Below are positions 29,667 to 39,915 of a stretch of 64,000 nt of DNA, one piece after another. This DNA comes from Deltaproteobacteria bacterium (GTDB lineage Bacteria; Myxococcota_A; UBA9160; SMWR01), in NCBI GenBank assembly GCA_019310965.1, contig JAFDDG010000011.1, forward strand, positions 1-64,000, given 5' to 3'. The translations under genes were made by a program, and so were the position numbers. The notes beneath the pieces were generated by a model that saw nothing but the letters and a program-made list of their open reading frames with translations, did not search any database and was not told where the DNA came from. Numbering within the stretch: the first letter of the stretch is position 1; the number at the start of each line of letters is the position of its first letter.

Positions 29667-30839
29667 ATGGACGTGATCCTGCACGCCGGCCGCGAGCGCT
29701 CGGTGTTGCGACGGCATCCTTGGATCCTCTCTGGAGCCGTGGCCAATGTCGCGCCGGCGGCGGCCGCACAGCCAGGCGCCTGGGTGCGGGTGCTCTCGCA
29801 CGGGGGCGAGGTATTGGGCTTCGGGTACCTGTCGCCGGCTTCACAGCTGCGGGTGCGTCTGGTGGCCTTCGGCAAGGATGAGCCTGCGGAGGGCTGGCTC
29901 GCCGAGCGCATAGCGGTTGCCGTCGCGCGGCGGAACGATGAGCCGCTGCTGCGTGACACCGACGCCGTGCGTCTGGTGAACGCCGAGGGGGACGGTCTGC
30001 CGGGGCTCGTCGCCGATCGTTACGGCGATGTGGTCGTGGTGAAGCTCATGTCGGCGGGCATGCTCGCGCGGCGCGAGTCGATCGCGAATGCGCTGTGCGA
30101 AGCGACCGGCGCCGCGGCCGGCTACGAACGCCCGGATGCCGCCGCCGCGCGGCGCGAGGGCATGCCGACCCGGCAGGGGGTGCTCTGGGGCGAACTGCCG
30201 TCGGCACCCGTGCCCATTCGCGAGGGCCGCCGCTGCTACCGCGTCGACTGCGTGGACGGGCAGAAGACGGGCTTCTATCTCGATCAGCGCGACGCGCGGG
30301 ATCTCGTCGAACGTCTGGCGGACGGCCGCCGGATGCTCGATCTCTTCGCCTACACCGGTGGCTTCAGCGTGGCCGCGGCGGTCGGAGGCGCCCGCAGCGT
30401 GACGGCGGTCGATTCGTCGCAGCCGGCGCTGGCCCTGGCCGCCGAGCATCTCGAGGGTCGGCTGCCTGCGGACGCCCTGCGCTTGGTGCGCCAGGATGCT
30501 TTTGGTTTCGTGCGGGAGGATGAGGGCGAGTATGACCTGATCGTGGTGGACCCGCCGCCGTTGGCGCGCAACCGGGGTGATGTGCGGCGCGCCGCGCGTG
30601 CCTACAAGGACGTGACCCTGCACGCCCTGCGCCGCGCCTCGCCCGGTGCGCGACTGCTCGCGTTCTCCTGCTCCCACCACATGGGTGCAGAGCTGTTTCG
30701 CAAGGTCATCTTCGGGGCCTCTGTCGACGCTGCCCGGCCGCTGCGGGTACTGGCTCAGCTCGGTCAGCCGGTGGATCATGCGGTGGCGCTCGATCACCCG
30801 GAGGGTGCGTACCTGACCGGCTTTCTGTTGGAAGCGTGA
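29667..30839 (+). CDS. Class I SAM-dependent rRNA methyltransferase (RlmI/RlmK-like, PUA + methyltransferase)
   Basis: [85 protein letters not shown]. Confidence 0.9.
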   Translation: MDVILHAGRERSVLRRHPWILSGAVANVAPAAAAQPGAWVRVLSHGGEVLGFGYLSPASQLRVRLVAFGKDEPAEGWLAERIAVAVARRNDEPLLRDTDAVRLVNAEGDGLPGLVADRYGDVVVVKLMSAGMLARRESIANALCEATGAAAGYERPDAAAARREGMPTRQGVLWGELPSAPVPIREGRRCYRVDCVDGQKTGFYLDQRDARDLVERLADGRRMLDLFAYTGGFSVAAAVGGARSVTAVDSSQPALALAAEHLEGRLPADALRLVRQDAFGFVREDEGEYDLIVVDPPPLARNRGDVRRAARAYKDVTLHALRRASPGARLLAFSCSHHMGAELFRKVIFGASVDAARPLRVLAQLGQPVDHAVALDHPEGAYLTGFLLEA

Positions 30840-31579
30840 TGTCCGAGGTGAGCGACGCACGCGAGCGCGCGGCCTCGTATCTCGGTGCGCTTGCGCAGGG
30901 GGTCGAGTGTGCGGCCTTCGCCGCCCGTGAGGGGCGGGCTGCAGCCGCTGGTTTTTTCGATGACTTGACGCGCGACGTGGCGACCGCTTCGGCCAGCGAG
31001 CTGCGCTGTGCCCTCGGCTTTCTCGACGACCTTCGCGAGCTCGAGAGCCCGGCGGCATCGCGTGTGACCGCGCGGCTCGCCGAGCTGCAGGACCCAACCG
31101 GGCATTGGGGTCCGGCGATCCGAGAGGAAGAGGCCGTGTTCGAGACCGGCATGATCGCCGGGCATCTGGCGAAGTCGCCGTGCGCCAGCCTCGATCTGCT
31201 GGACGCCGCCGGAGACTGGCTCGCGGAGCGTTTTTCGCCGGATCTCGTGCAGGGCTTTCGCTGGGGCAATGTTGCGGCCTACGCGCACACCTTTGCCAAT
31301 CTTTCGCACGAAGCGTCCGACGAGATCCTCCAGTGGTGCGGCCGTGAGCTCGAACGCGGGTTCCGCGCGCGACGCTTCTCTGCCGTGCGCACCGTCCGCG
31401 TACTCGTCTGGTGCGACGCGCCGGCACTGCCGGGAGCCCGCTTCGAAGCGGATGAGCTGACTGCGGCACTGCTGCTGGAGCAGGCCGATGACGGAGGTTT
31501 CGGCGACGCGTCCGACGAGCGTGCGGCGCGGACCTGGGATGCATGGATCGCCCTCGAGCGTCTCTGCACCCGAGGTTGA
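30839..31579 (+). CDS. Hypothetical protein, prenyltransferase/terpene-cyclase-like alpha/alpha repeats
   Basis: QDPTGHWGPAIREEEAVFETG and LLLEQADDGGFGDA resemble QW/QDGGFG repeats. Confidence 0.45.
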   Translation: MSEVSDARERAASYLGALAQGVECAAFAAREGRAAAAGFFDDLTRDVATASASELRCALGFLDDLRELESPAASRVTARLAELQDPTGHWGPAIREEEAVFETGMIAGHLAKSPCASLDLLDAAGDWLAERFSPDLVQGFRWGNVAAYAHTFANLSHEASDEILQWCGRELERGFRARRFSAVRTVRVLVWCDAPALPGARFEADELTAALLLEQADDGGFGDASDERAARTWDAWIALERLCTRG

Positions 31580-31628
31580 GTCGTCACTACCGCTTCGCGT
31601 AAGCTGCGCCTCGCCAACGGGAGACCCG

Positions 31629-33257
31629 ATGCCGAATCTGGGACAGGTGCACGAAGCCATCGCCGCGGCCATGCCGGAGCGCGAGGCCCTGGTGTTTCGC
31701 GACCGGCGCTTTACCTGGGCGCAGCTCACGGATCGAACGCGACGCCTGGCGGACGTGCTGCGTCGCCACGGCCTTGGCCTTCGTCGCGAGCGCGGGGAGT
31801 TGAGGGGCTGGGAGTCGGGGCAGGATTTCGTCGGGCTCTACCTCCACAATGGCAACGAGTATCTCGAGGGGATGCTGGGCGCCTTCAAGGCCCGCTGCGC
31901 GCCCTTCAATGTGAACTACCGCTACGTCGACGAAGAGCTGATCTATCTCTTCGACAACGCATCGGCCCGGGCGGTGGTGTATCACGCGACCTTCGCACCG
32001 AACCTGGCGCGCATCCGGGATCGATTGCCCGATGTGCGTCTCTGGCTCCAGGTCGACGACGGCTCCGGCGAGGCGTTGCTGCCCGGCGCTCTGGACTACG
32101 AGGCTGCGCTCGCCGAGGCCGACGCGCTGCCGCCCCGAGATCTCTCGCCCGATGATCTCTACGTGCTCTACACCGGCGGCACGACGGGGATGCCGAAGGG
32201 CGTGCTGTGGCGGCAGGAAGATGTGTTTCGCGCGGCCCTCACCACCGGGCCGCCGCGGAGTCTCGACGAGATCGTCGAGCGCGCGCTGCGCGGCGGACCG
32301 CGGGCGTTGCCGGCGCCGCCCTTCATGCACGGTGCCGCGCACTGGGTCGTCTTCAACATGTGGTACGTGGGCGGCTGTGTGGTGGTGCAGTCCGATCCAG
32401 CGCGGCTCGATCCGAAGGACATCTGGGCGACGGTCGAGCGCGAAAAGGTCACCGCGCTGACCATCGTCGGCGATGCGTTCGGCCGTCCACTGCTCGACGA
32501 GCTGTGCAGCGGCGGTTGGGATGCATCCTCCTTGCGCCTGCTCACCACGGGCGGCGCCATCCTCACCGCATCGCTCAAGCAGGAATTTCTGGACAAGCTG
32601 CCGTGGCTCAAGATCCTCGACTCGCTCGGTTCCTCGGAGAGCGGGCAGCAGGCCTCGCAGAGGACGTCGCGGGATCGCCGGGCCACCACCGGCGACTTCG
32701 AGATGAACCCGGACAACGTCGTGTTGCGCGATAGCCTCGACGGCGTGCTCGAGCCCGGCTCCAGCGAGCGTGGTTGGCTCGCGCGCAAGGGAAATGTCCC
32801 TCTCGGCTATCTCGGCGATCCGGAGAAGACGGCGGCGACCTTCCCGGTGATCGATGGCGTGCGTTATGTCGTGCCGGGCGATCGGGCGTCGCTCGAGCGG
32901 GACGGCACATTGGTGCTCCTGGGCCGCGACTCGGTGACGATCAACAGCGGCGGGGAGAAGGTCTTTGCCGAAGAAGTGGAGCACGCGCTCAAGCACCACC
33001 CGGACGTCTACGATGCCGTCGTCGTGGGTACGCCCCACGAGCGCTGGGGTCAGCAGGTGACGGCGATCGTCCGGGTGCGCGAGGGGAAGGCCCCGAGCGA
33101 GGCTTCGCTGTGCGAGGAGATGAGCAAGCACCTCGCTGCCTACAAGCTGCCCAAGGCCTTCGTCTTCCTCGACTCGATCGAGCGAGCCCCGAGTGGCAAG
33201 GCCGACTACCGCTGGGCGCGCGCGACGGCCTGTGCGGTCCTCGGCATCGACGGCTGA
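31629..33257 (+). CDS. Acyl-CoA synthetase (AMP-dependent ligase)
   Basis: LYVLYTGGTTGMPKGVLWRQED P-loop; GRDSVTINSGGEKVFAEEVEHALKHHPDV; APSGKADYRW. Confidence 0.92.
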   Translation: MPNLGQVHEAIAAAMPEREALVFRDRRFTWAQLTDRTRRLADVLRRHGLGLRRERGELRGWESGQDFVGLYLHNGNEYLEGMLGAFKARCAPFNVNYRYVDEELIYLFDNASARAVVYHATFAPNLARIRDRLPDVRLWLQVDDGSGEALLPGALDYEAALAEADALPPRDLSPDDLYVLYTGGTTGMPKGVLWRQEDVFRAALTTGPPRSLDEIVERALRGGPRALPAPPFMHGAAHWVVFNMWYVGGCVVVQSDPARLDPKDIWATVEREKVTALTIVGDAFGRPLLDELCSGGWDASSLRLLTTGGAILTASLKQEFLDKLPWLKILDSLGSSESGQQASQRTSRDRRATTGDFEMNPDNVVLRDSLDGVLEPGSSERGWLARKGNVPLGYLGDPEKTAATFPVIDGVRYVVPGDRASLERDGTLVLLGRDSVTINSGGEKVFAEEVEHALKHHPDVYDAVVVGTPHERWGQQVTAIVRVREGKAPSEASLCEEMSKHLAAYKLPKAFVFLDSIERAPSGKADYRWARATACAVLGIDG

Positions 33258-33325
33258 CGCTGCGCGCGCAGCGGCGGCGCTCCTCGGCGCCTGGAGCTCC
33301 CCACGCCCGCGTTGCTTCCGGGCTC

Positions 33326-34054
33326 TCAGCGCAAGAGTTCGTCGCGTAGGGCGTGGATTCGCGCGGCGTTGGCGCCGATGTCGCCGCGACCGTCTCGAGA
33401 CTTCGAGCGCACGTCGATTCGCGACCCTCTGCCGTCAGCACGCACGCGTACCGCCACGTCGTCGACGAAGCGGAAGATGGCTGTGGTGTGGGTGGCTTCG
33501 AGGCGCCCGCGGGCGGCGTCTTCGGCGACGATCTCCCAGCCGAGCGCTCTGGCTGCCGCGCGCACGTCGGCAAGCGCCTGGGCCGGCGGCTTCGCGATCT
33601 CGAGTGGCGCGAGATCCGTGTAGGCGGCGCGCTGTTGCGCCGCGAACTCCTCACCCGGGTAGCTCATGTCACGCCCCCGATTCTGCTCCAGCTCGAGGAT
33701 CGCGACGAACTGCGGCGGGTCGTCGGGGTCCGTGGTGATGTCGTTGATCGGGGGCGCCCCCTCGCCGCCGCGGCCGGCGAATATCAGTACCGCGATTACG
33801 GCGATGCCGCAGGCGAGGCCGGCGAGCGCCTGTGTTCGCCCACTGCGTCCACTGCTGGCGCCGGTGCGCAGGATGCCGACGAGTGAGAGCACCAGTGCCG
33901 CGACGCCGAGCAGCAGCCCCAGGCCAAACACCGTGAAGCCCCCCATCGGCGCGGTTGCGCCGAGCTGGTTGAGCAGCGGACCGATGGCGAGCAGCGCGAG
34001 CGCGACGCTGCCCAGTCGCAAGGCCCAGCGGGCCGCGAATGAGGAAGCCTGCAT
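33326..34054 (-). CDS. DUF1499 domain membrane protein
   Basis: Three TM segments then ALGWEIVAEDAARGRLEATHTTAIFRFVDDVAVRVRADGRGSRIDVRSKSRDGRGDIGANAARI. Confidence 0.8.
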   Translation of the reverse strand: MQASSFAARWALRLGSVALALLAIGPLLNQLGATAPMGGFTVFGLGLLLGVAALVLSLVGILRTGASSGRSGRTQALAGLACGIAVIAVLIFAGRGGEGAPPINDITTDPDDPPQFVAILELEQNRGRDMSYPGEEFAAQQRAAYTDLAPLEIAKPPAQALADVRAAARALGWEIVAEDAARGRLEATHTTAIFRFVDDVAVRVRADGRGSRIDVRSKSRDGRGDIGANAARIHALRDELLR

Positions 34055-34156
34055 GTCGAACCTCCGGGAAAGGGGAACAGGCTATCACGCGCGCCCGGCC
34101 GCAGTGGTCCGTCGGCGCTGTGATAGGATCGCGCCCCGACACGGTGGGAGCGCGGC

Positions 34157-34930
34157 ATGGAATCGATTCGCCAGGAGATGCGCGGTGCAGTCGCGCTGGT
34201 GACACTCGCTCGTCCGGACGCGTTGAACGCGCTCGATACGGCCACCTTGACCGGCATCCAGAATGCGTGCAGTGAGGTCGCCTCGGATACGAAAGTTCGC
34301 GCGCTGGTGTTGACCGGCGAGGGCCGCGCTTTCGCAGCTGGGGCCGACATCGCCGAGATGAGCGGCAAGGATGTGCTCTTCGCCGAGCGCTTCAGTCGCC
34401 GCGGTCATGCCGCCTGCGCGGCCCTCGAAGAGCTGCCGATCCCCACCATTGCCGCGGTGAACGGGGTGGCGCTCGGTGGGGGGTGCGAGCTCGCGCTGGC
34501 CTGCGACTGGATCTACGCCTCCGACAAGGCGCGCTTCGGGCAGCCGGAGGTGAAGCTCGGTCTGATCCCGGGGTTCGGGGGTACGAGCCGGCTGGTGCGT
34601 CGCGTCGGTGTCGCCTGGGCCAAGGAGCTGGTGCTGACCGGCGAGCCCGTCGATGCGGAGACGGCGCAGCGCATCGGTCTCGTGAACCGCGTGTTCCCCG
34701 CCGACGGGCTGCTCGACGAGGCTCTCGCCGCCGCCGAAGCGATCGCGGCCCGCGGTCCGCTCGCGGTCTCCGTCGCAAAGCGCGTGATGCAGGAGGGGCA
34801 GGGCGCGGACGTGCGCGTCGCCCATGCCCTCGAGCAGGTGGCTTTCGCCACGGTGTTCGGCTCCCAGGATCGCATCGAAGGCATCGGCGCGTTCCTCGAG
34901 AAGCGCGACGCGAAGTTCGAGGGGCGCTGA
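34157..34930 (+). CDS. Enoyl-CoA hydratase/isomerase
   Basis: LVLTGEGRAFAAGADIAEM; AAVNGVALGGGCELALACDWIYAS; PEVKLGLIPGFGG. Confidence 0.92.
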   Translation: MESIRQEMRGAVALVTLARPDALNALDTATLTGIQNACSEVASDTKVRALVLTGEGRAFAAGADIAEMSGKDVLFAERFSRRGHAACAALEELPIPTIAAVNGVALGGGCELALACDWIYASDKARFGQPEVKLGLIPGFGGTSRLVRRVGVAWAKELVLTGEPVDAETAQRIGLVNRVFPADGLLDEALAAAEAIAARGPLAVSVAKRVMQEGQGADVRVAHALEQVAFATVFGSQDRIEGIGAFLEKRDAKFEGR

Positions 34931-35001
34931 GCGGGGCCTTCTGCTCCGCAGCGGCCGATTCTCACTGAACGCTATCGCTAAGATGCTAGTCTTGTCTTCG
35001 T

Positions 35002-35373
35002 ATGTCGGACGAGCTTCTGCGCAAGACCATCGACGATCTGGGGATCGAGAAGATCCGGCGGCACATCTTTCTGTGCTGCGATCAGAGCGAGCCCAAGTGC
35101 TCGCGCAAGGAGGCGAGCCTGGAGTCGTGGAAGTTCCTGAAGGCACGGCTCGTGGAGCTCGAGCTGGTGGGGGCGGGCGGTGTCTACCGCACCAAGGCCA
35201 ACTGCCTGCGGATCTGCATGCGTGGGCCGGTAGCGGTCGTTTACCCGGAAGGCATCTGGTACGGCGGCTGCACGCCCGAGGTACTCGAGCGCATCATCCA
35301 GGAGCACCTGATCGGGGGCCAGCCGGTGGAGGAGTTTGTACTGACCCGGCGTCCGCTGCCGGCGTCGGAGTGA
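35002..35373 (+). CDS. Thioredoxin-like [2Fe-2S] ferredoxin
   Basis: [30 protein letters not shown]...[30 protein letters not shown]. Confidence 0.85.
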   Translation: MSDELLRKTIDDLGIEKIRRHIFLCCDQSEPKCSRKEASLESWKFLKARLVELELVGAGGVYRTKANCLRICMRGPVAVVYPEGIWYGGCTPEVLERIIQEHLIGGQPVEEFVLTRRPLPASE

Positions 35374-35400
35374 TCGGCCGGCGCAGCCCGCCAGGGCGGC

Positions 35401-36003
35401 TCAGGGTGCGTAGCCGCTCACGTAGGGCAGCTTGGCCGCGGTCGCTTCGATTGCCTCGCCCGCCTCGAGCAGCACCGCCGTCGCGTCCCAGCTGCCGCCG
35501 AGCAGCTGCTGACGCGCGCCGTCTGCCACCCCGCAGGTCATGCGGCCGCTCCGGGACGTCACCGTGCGCGCTTCGAGATCGACCACCACTTCCTGGTTGC
35601 GATCGAGCTCGAGCGAGTCCATCAGCTGGCTGCGGTCGTCGTCGTCGAGGGTCACGCAGGGCAGCCCCAACGCCACGCAGTTGCCGGCGAAGATCTCGGC
35701 GAACGAGCCGCCGACGAAGGCCTTGAAGCCGCGGCGCGTCAGCGCCTGGGGCGCGTGCTCGCGAGACGAGCCGCTGCCGAAGTTGTGGTCCACCACGAGG
35801 ATGGCGGCACCCCGGTTGCGCTCGTCGTCCAAGGGGTGATCGCCCTTCGCCTGCTCGCGGTCGTCCTCGAAGGCGTGTTCGCCGAGTCCGTCGAAGCTGA
35901 CGCAGCGCAGGAAGCGCGCCGGAATGATGCGATCGGTGTCGATGTCGTTGCCGCGCAGCGCGCAGCCGCGCCCGGCGACCCGTGTGATGTTGCTGGCAGA
36001 CAT
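35401..36003 (-). CDS. leuD: 3-isopropylmalate dehydratase small subunit
   Basis: GNDIDTDRIIPARFLRCVSFDGLGEHAFEDDR; VVDHNFGSGSSREHAPQAL. Confidence 0.93.
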   Translation of the reverse strand: MSASNITRVAGRGCALRGNDIDTDRIIPARFLRCVSFDGLGEHAFEDDREQAKGDHPLDDERNRGAAILVVDHNFGSGSSREHAPQALTRRGFKAFVGGSFAEIFAGNCVALGLPCVTLDDDDRSQLMDSLELDRNQEVVVDLEARTVTSRSGRMTCGVADGARQQLLGGSWDATAVLLEAGEAIEATAAKLPYVSGYAP

Positions 36004-37409
36004 CAGATCACCTCTCGCACGTCGGTCACCTCGCCGCGAATCGCGGCGGCGGCCACCATGGCCGGCGACATCAGCAGCGTCCGCCCGGTGGGCGAGCCCT
36101 GGCGGCCCTTGAAGTTGCGGTTGCTCGACGAGGCGCACAGCTCGCGGCCGACGAGCTTGTCGGGGTTCATCGCCAGGCACATGGAGCAGCCCGCCTCGCG
36201 CCAATCGAAGCCGGCGCTGCGGAAGATCTCCGGCAGGCCTTCGGCCTCGGCCTCACGGGCCACCGCCTGGGAGCCCGGCACGACCAGGGTGCGCACCCCG
36301 CTGGCGACCTGGCCCGTCTTCGCAACCCGTGCGGCTTCGCGCAGATCCGAGATGCGGCCGTTGGTGCACGAGCCGATGAACGCCACGTCGATCTTGCTGC
36401 CGGCGATCTTTTCCCCCGGGCGCAGCCCCATGTAGTCGAATGCCTCCGCGAGGCCCGGCTGAGCCTCGCGCGGCGCGTCGGCCAGACGCGGCAGGCACTC
36501 GTCGATGGCGACGCTCTGACCGGGGTGGATGCCCCAGGTGACCGACGGTGCGAGCCGGCTGCCGTCGATCTCGACGATGTGGTCGTAATGGGCGTCGGCG
36601 TCGCTCGCCATGCCGAGCCAATGTCGCGTTGCGGGCTCCCACTCGGCGCCGGACGGAGAGTACTCGCGCCCCTTCAGGTACTCGATGGTGGTGGCGTCCG
36701 GGTTCACGTAGCCGCAGCGCGCGCCGCCCTCGATCGACATATTGCAGACCGTGAGACGCTCCTCGATCGTCATGGCCTTGATCACCGGGCCCGCGTACTC
36801 GTAGGCGTAGCCGACGCCACCCTTCACGCCGAGCTGGCGAATGATCGTGAGGATCACGTCCTTGGCGTACACCCCCGACGCGAGCTTACCGGTGACGTCG
36901 ATGCGCCGGAGTTGCGGCCGGGCCATCGCCAGGCATTGGGTGGCGAGCACGTCGCGCACCTGGCTCGTGCCGATGCCGAAGGCCACCGCGCCGAAGGCGC
37001 CGTGGGTGGAAGTGTGGCTGTCGCCACAGGCGATCGTCATGCCGGGCTGGGTGAGGCCCAGCTCGGGCCCGATGACGTGCACCACCCCCTGCTTGCCGCT
37101 CGCCGGATCGAAGAAGGGGATGCCCGCCTCGCGGGTGCTCTTCTCGAGGCTCACCAGCATCTCCTCGGCCAGCGAGTCGGCCAGCGGCCGCGCCTGGGAG
37201 GCGGTCGGGATGATGTGGTCCACGGTCGCGAAGGTGCGCTCGGGGAAGCGCACCGGCAGCCCCAGCTCGCGCAGCATGGCGAAGGCCTGCGGGCTCGTGA
37301 CCTCGTGGATCAGGTGGAGCCCGACGAAGAGCTGGCTCTGGCCGCTCGGCAGCTCGCGGACGGCGTGGGCATTCCAGACCTTGTCGAGGAGGCTCTTTCC
37401 GGAAGACAT
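36003..37409 (-). CDS. leuC: 3-isopropylmalate dehydratase large subunit
   Basis: [86 protein letters not shown]. Confidence 0.95.
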   Translation of the reverse strand: MSSGKSLLDKVWNAHAVRELPSGQSQLFVGLHLIHEVTSPQAFAMLRELGLPVRFPERTFATVDHIIPTASQARPLADSLAEEMLVSLEKSTREAGIPFFDPASGKQGVVHVIGPELGLTQPGMTIACGDSHTSTHGAFGAVAFGIGTSQVRDVLATQCLAMARPQLRRIDVTGKLASGVYAKDVILTIIRQLGVKGGVGYAYEYAGPVIKAMTIEERLTVCNMSIEGGARCGYVNPDATTIEYLKGREYSPSGAEWEPATRHWLGMASDADAHYDHIVEIDGSRLAPSVTWGIHPGQSVAIDECLPRLADAPREAQPGLAEAFDYMGLRPGEKIAGSKIDVAFIGSCTNGRISDLREAARVAKTGQVASGVRTLVVPGSQAVAREAEAEGLPEIFRSAGFDWREAGCSMCLAMNPDKLVGRELCASSSNRNFKGRQGSPTGRTLLMSPAMVAAAAIRGEVTDVREVI

Positions 37410-37430
37410 GGGTTCGGCAGCATAGCGCGG

Positions 37431-37505
37431 GACCCCAGCGGTAGCGTCCAATGAGACGTGGAAGCGGCCGCAGGCCGGGCTCCCGCCCTCGACCCCAGCG
37501 GTAGC
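37431..37505. repeat. 15-bp direct repeat GACCCCAGCGGTAGC (37431-37445 and 37491-37505), exactly 60 bp apart
   Basis: Identical 15-mers seen directly upstream of leuC. Confidence 0.8.
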
Positions 37506-37579
37506 TTCGGCGACCCCACCCACCCGAACGGTCCAGAAGAGCGGGCGGCGCCGCGGCGCGCGCTAGACTGCTGCCTCGT

Positions 37580-37655
37580 CGGGGTGTAGCTCAGCGGCCA
37601 GAGCCTGATCTTTGGGGGGTCAGCGTCGTGGGTTCGAATCCCACCACCCCGACCA
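37580..37655 (+). tRNA. tRNA-Pro (anticodon TGG), CCA encoded
   Basis: Acceptor CGGGGTG/CACCCCG, D-stem GCTC/GAGC, anticodon stem TGATC/GGTCA with loop TTTGGGG, T-stem GTGGG/CCCAC with loop TTCGAAT, then ACCA. Confidence 0.96.
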
Positions 37656-37686
37656 TGGCGAGTCGCCCTGAGCGCCCAGCGCCGAC

Positions 37687-37812
37687 TCAGCGCCTTTTGG
37701 GGATCAGAACGTCCACGACGGCAGAATTCGCGAGGCGCGCATAACGTTTGACAGAGCGTCCGTCGACGTGTCCGAGGTGGTCCGAATTGTCCGATCGTCG
37801 GCCCCTTGGCGC
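37687..37812 (-). pseudogene. C-terminal relic of a tyrosine recombinase/integrase
   Basis: Reverse-strand reading ...NSDHLGHVDGRSVKRYARLANSAVVDVLIPKRR*; LGH-x8-Y spacing of the tyrosine-recombinase C-terminal box; in-frame stop about 20 codons upstream of LGH; 31 nt from the tRNA end. Confidence 0.65.
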
Positions 37813-38167
37813 TTCCATTTGGTGGCCGCTGATCTTCCCCCCTCAGATCGATCCTCACTGAGTGATAGGATCGAACGAGTTATTCAGGGGAAGTGTCCCG
37901 CAGGCATTCCTGCATCTCGTTGAAGTTGAATTCTTCGATAGGCCGCCTCTGGGCATCACAGAGGCGCCAGTGTGCTGGGGACCGGCGATTCTCGATCCCG
38001 TGCGCCGCGCTGCGTTCGACCGCGAAGTGCGATCAGACTGTCCGAATGGCCGACACCCGAGGCGTCCAGCGGCTGGATAGCGGAGCGGGCCAGACAACCC
38101 GCCGAGCGGCACGGGGATCTCGCGGCCCGAGTGCCGGAACGCCCGTGCTTTGTGCGATGCTAGCCCC

Positions 38168-39751
38168 ATGAGCGCGCGGGCCTGGAGCGTGGCCGGTGCG
38201 GCCATCGCCTTTCTCTACCTCGTCCACGTGTGGTGGCTCGCCGGGGTGGCCGAGGATGCGTTCATCAGCTTTCGCTATGCGCGGCACCTGGCCCAGGGTC
38301 TGGGCCTGGTCTGGAACCCCGGCGAGCCGCCGGTCGAGGGCTACACGAATTTCCTGTGGGTCTTGCTGACCTCGCTATTCGTCCGCTTCGACTGGGACGT
38401 GCCGCGGGCGGCACAGGTGGTGGGCGCCCTGGCCGGGCTCGCGGCGCTCGCCAACACGGGCTTCGTCGCTCGTGGCCTCGGTTGGAAGCGGCGTTGGGCG
38501 CTGCTGCCGATGGGCCTGCTCGCGATCAGCGGGCCGTTTGCGGCCTGGGCGGGCGCCGGGCTGGAGACGCTCGCCTTTACGGCGCTCAGCTTCGCGGCGT
38601 TGAATCATGCGGCTGGCTGGGCCCGCGACGGAAACGCGGGCGATCGGTTTGCGTTGATGGGGGCGCTGTTGCTCGCCGCGCTCACTCGGCCCGAGGGCCT
38701 GCTCGTTGCGGGCGTGCTGCTTCCCCTCGCGGCGGCGTTGGGGCTGCGCGGAGAGCGCGCAAGGCTGGCGAGGAGCGTCGCGGCTCTCGCGCTCGCGTAC
38801 GGGGCCTACTTCCTGTGGCGCTGGTACACCTTTGGCTACCCGCTGCCGAATACCTTCTACGCGAAGACCGGCGGCGGTCTGGCTCAGGCACAGCGAGGTG
38901 CCGCCTACCTCGGCTACTTCGTCTTGCACTACGCGGCGCCGTGGCTGCCGGCGCTCGTCCTCGCCAGCTGGGCCGGGCGGGTCTGGCCGCATTTCGGCCC
39001 GCGGGATCCGTTCTTCGTGTTGGCCAGCGCGTTCGTCGTCGCCTGGACGGCTTATGTCGTGGCCGTCGGCGGCGATTACATGGCCATGTACCGCTTCGCC
39101 GTTCCGGCGTTGCCGGTGCTGGCGCTCTTGCTTGCGTCCCGCCTGCGCCAGCTGGTCCGCTCGGCTCAGCACGGATCCGTGTGGCTGCGCGCCGCCGCAG
39201 CGGGGACGCTCGCTTTCGGCGCGCTCGGCACGCTGCTCCACTCGACGCCCCTCGAAGCCTTCGTCTTCGACGTGCCTCCGCGCATGCACGGGAACTACCG
39301 CGGCGTCGAGACGGAGCGCTGGCACGTGGCGCGGCTGACGCGTATCGCGGAAGGCTTCGCGAGACGCGCCGAGTCTGCATCGGCCAGCGTGGCCACGGAT
39401 GCCATAGGGGCCATGGGCTGGTTCTCGGGCCTGCGGGTGTACGGAGCCCACGGCCTGGTCGATCCACAGATCGCGCACCAGAGCGCGGCGGTCCATGCTG
39501 TGGGGGGCGATTACGCTGGCCACGACCGGCGCGACCTGTGGCGGCTCTTCGAAAGGCAGCCCACCTACTTCATGTTCACCCGTGAGCTTCGCGAGACGAA
39601 GCCCGAAGCGATCGAGGTGCCGGACAGCTACGCAGATGCCGTGGCCTCGAGCTACCGGCTCCAGTCGATCTGGCTCGAGGACCCCGCCAACGCCGAATCG
39701 GGCTGGTTCAGCTTCCTCGAGCGGCGCGACGCCGGCGGGCGAAGCCGCTAG
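38168..39751 (+). CDS. Multi-TM GT-C-like membrane protein (AftB-like architecture)
   Basis: [40 protein letters not shown] motif; [16 protein letters not shown]; multiple TMs. Confidence 0.75.
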   Translation: MSARAWSVAGAAIAFLYLVHVWWLAGVAEDAFISFRYARHLAQGLGLVWNPGEPPVEGYTNFLWVLLTSLFVRFDWDVPRAAQVVGALAGLAALANTGFVARGLGWKRRWALLPMGLLAISGPFAAWAGAGLETLAFTALSFAALNHAAGWARDGNAGDRFALMGALLLAALTRPEGLLVAGVLLPLAAALGLRGERARLARSVAALALAYGAYFLWRWYTFGYPLPNTFYAKTGGGLAQAQRGAAYLGYFVLHYAAPWLPALVLASWAGRVWPHFGPRDPFFVLASAFVVAWTAYVVAVGGDYMAMYRFAVPALPVLALLLASRLRQLVRSAQHGSVWLRAAAAGTLAFGALGTLLHSTPLEAFVFDVPPRMHGNYRGVETERWHVARLTRIAEGFARRAESASASVATDAIGAMGWFSGLRVYGAHGLVDPQIAHQSAAVHAVGGDYAGHDRRDLWRLFERQPTYFMFTRELRETKPEAIEVPDSYADAVASSYRLQSIWLEDPANAESGWFSFLERRDAGGRSR

Positions 39752-39756
39752 CCCTC

Positions 39757-39772
39757 GCCAGCCTCCGCTGGC
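39757..39772 (+). terminator. Hairpin GCCAGC-CTCC-GCTGGC just after the preceding gene
   Basis: 6-bp inverted repeat 5 nt after stop; no U-tract. Confidence 0.3.
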
Positions 39773-39915
39773 TGTGGAGAGGCCCGCTGTGCCGGGAGCC
39801 CCGCCGGGTGCCGAACGCAGTTTGACCGGCCGGCGGGGCGCCGGTTTCGATTCTGGCTCCCGCTCGGTAAGCTGTGCGCGTCCTCTGCTCCCCCCGTGCC
39901 TCCGTCGGAGCACCG

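Noticed and set aside
37310-37858. Minus-strand ORF containing [28 protein letters not shown]
   Set aside because: This peptide is the antisense translation of tRNA-Pro, a classic spurious annotation; the ORF also overlaps leuC.
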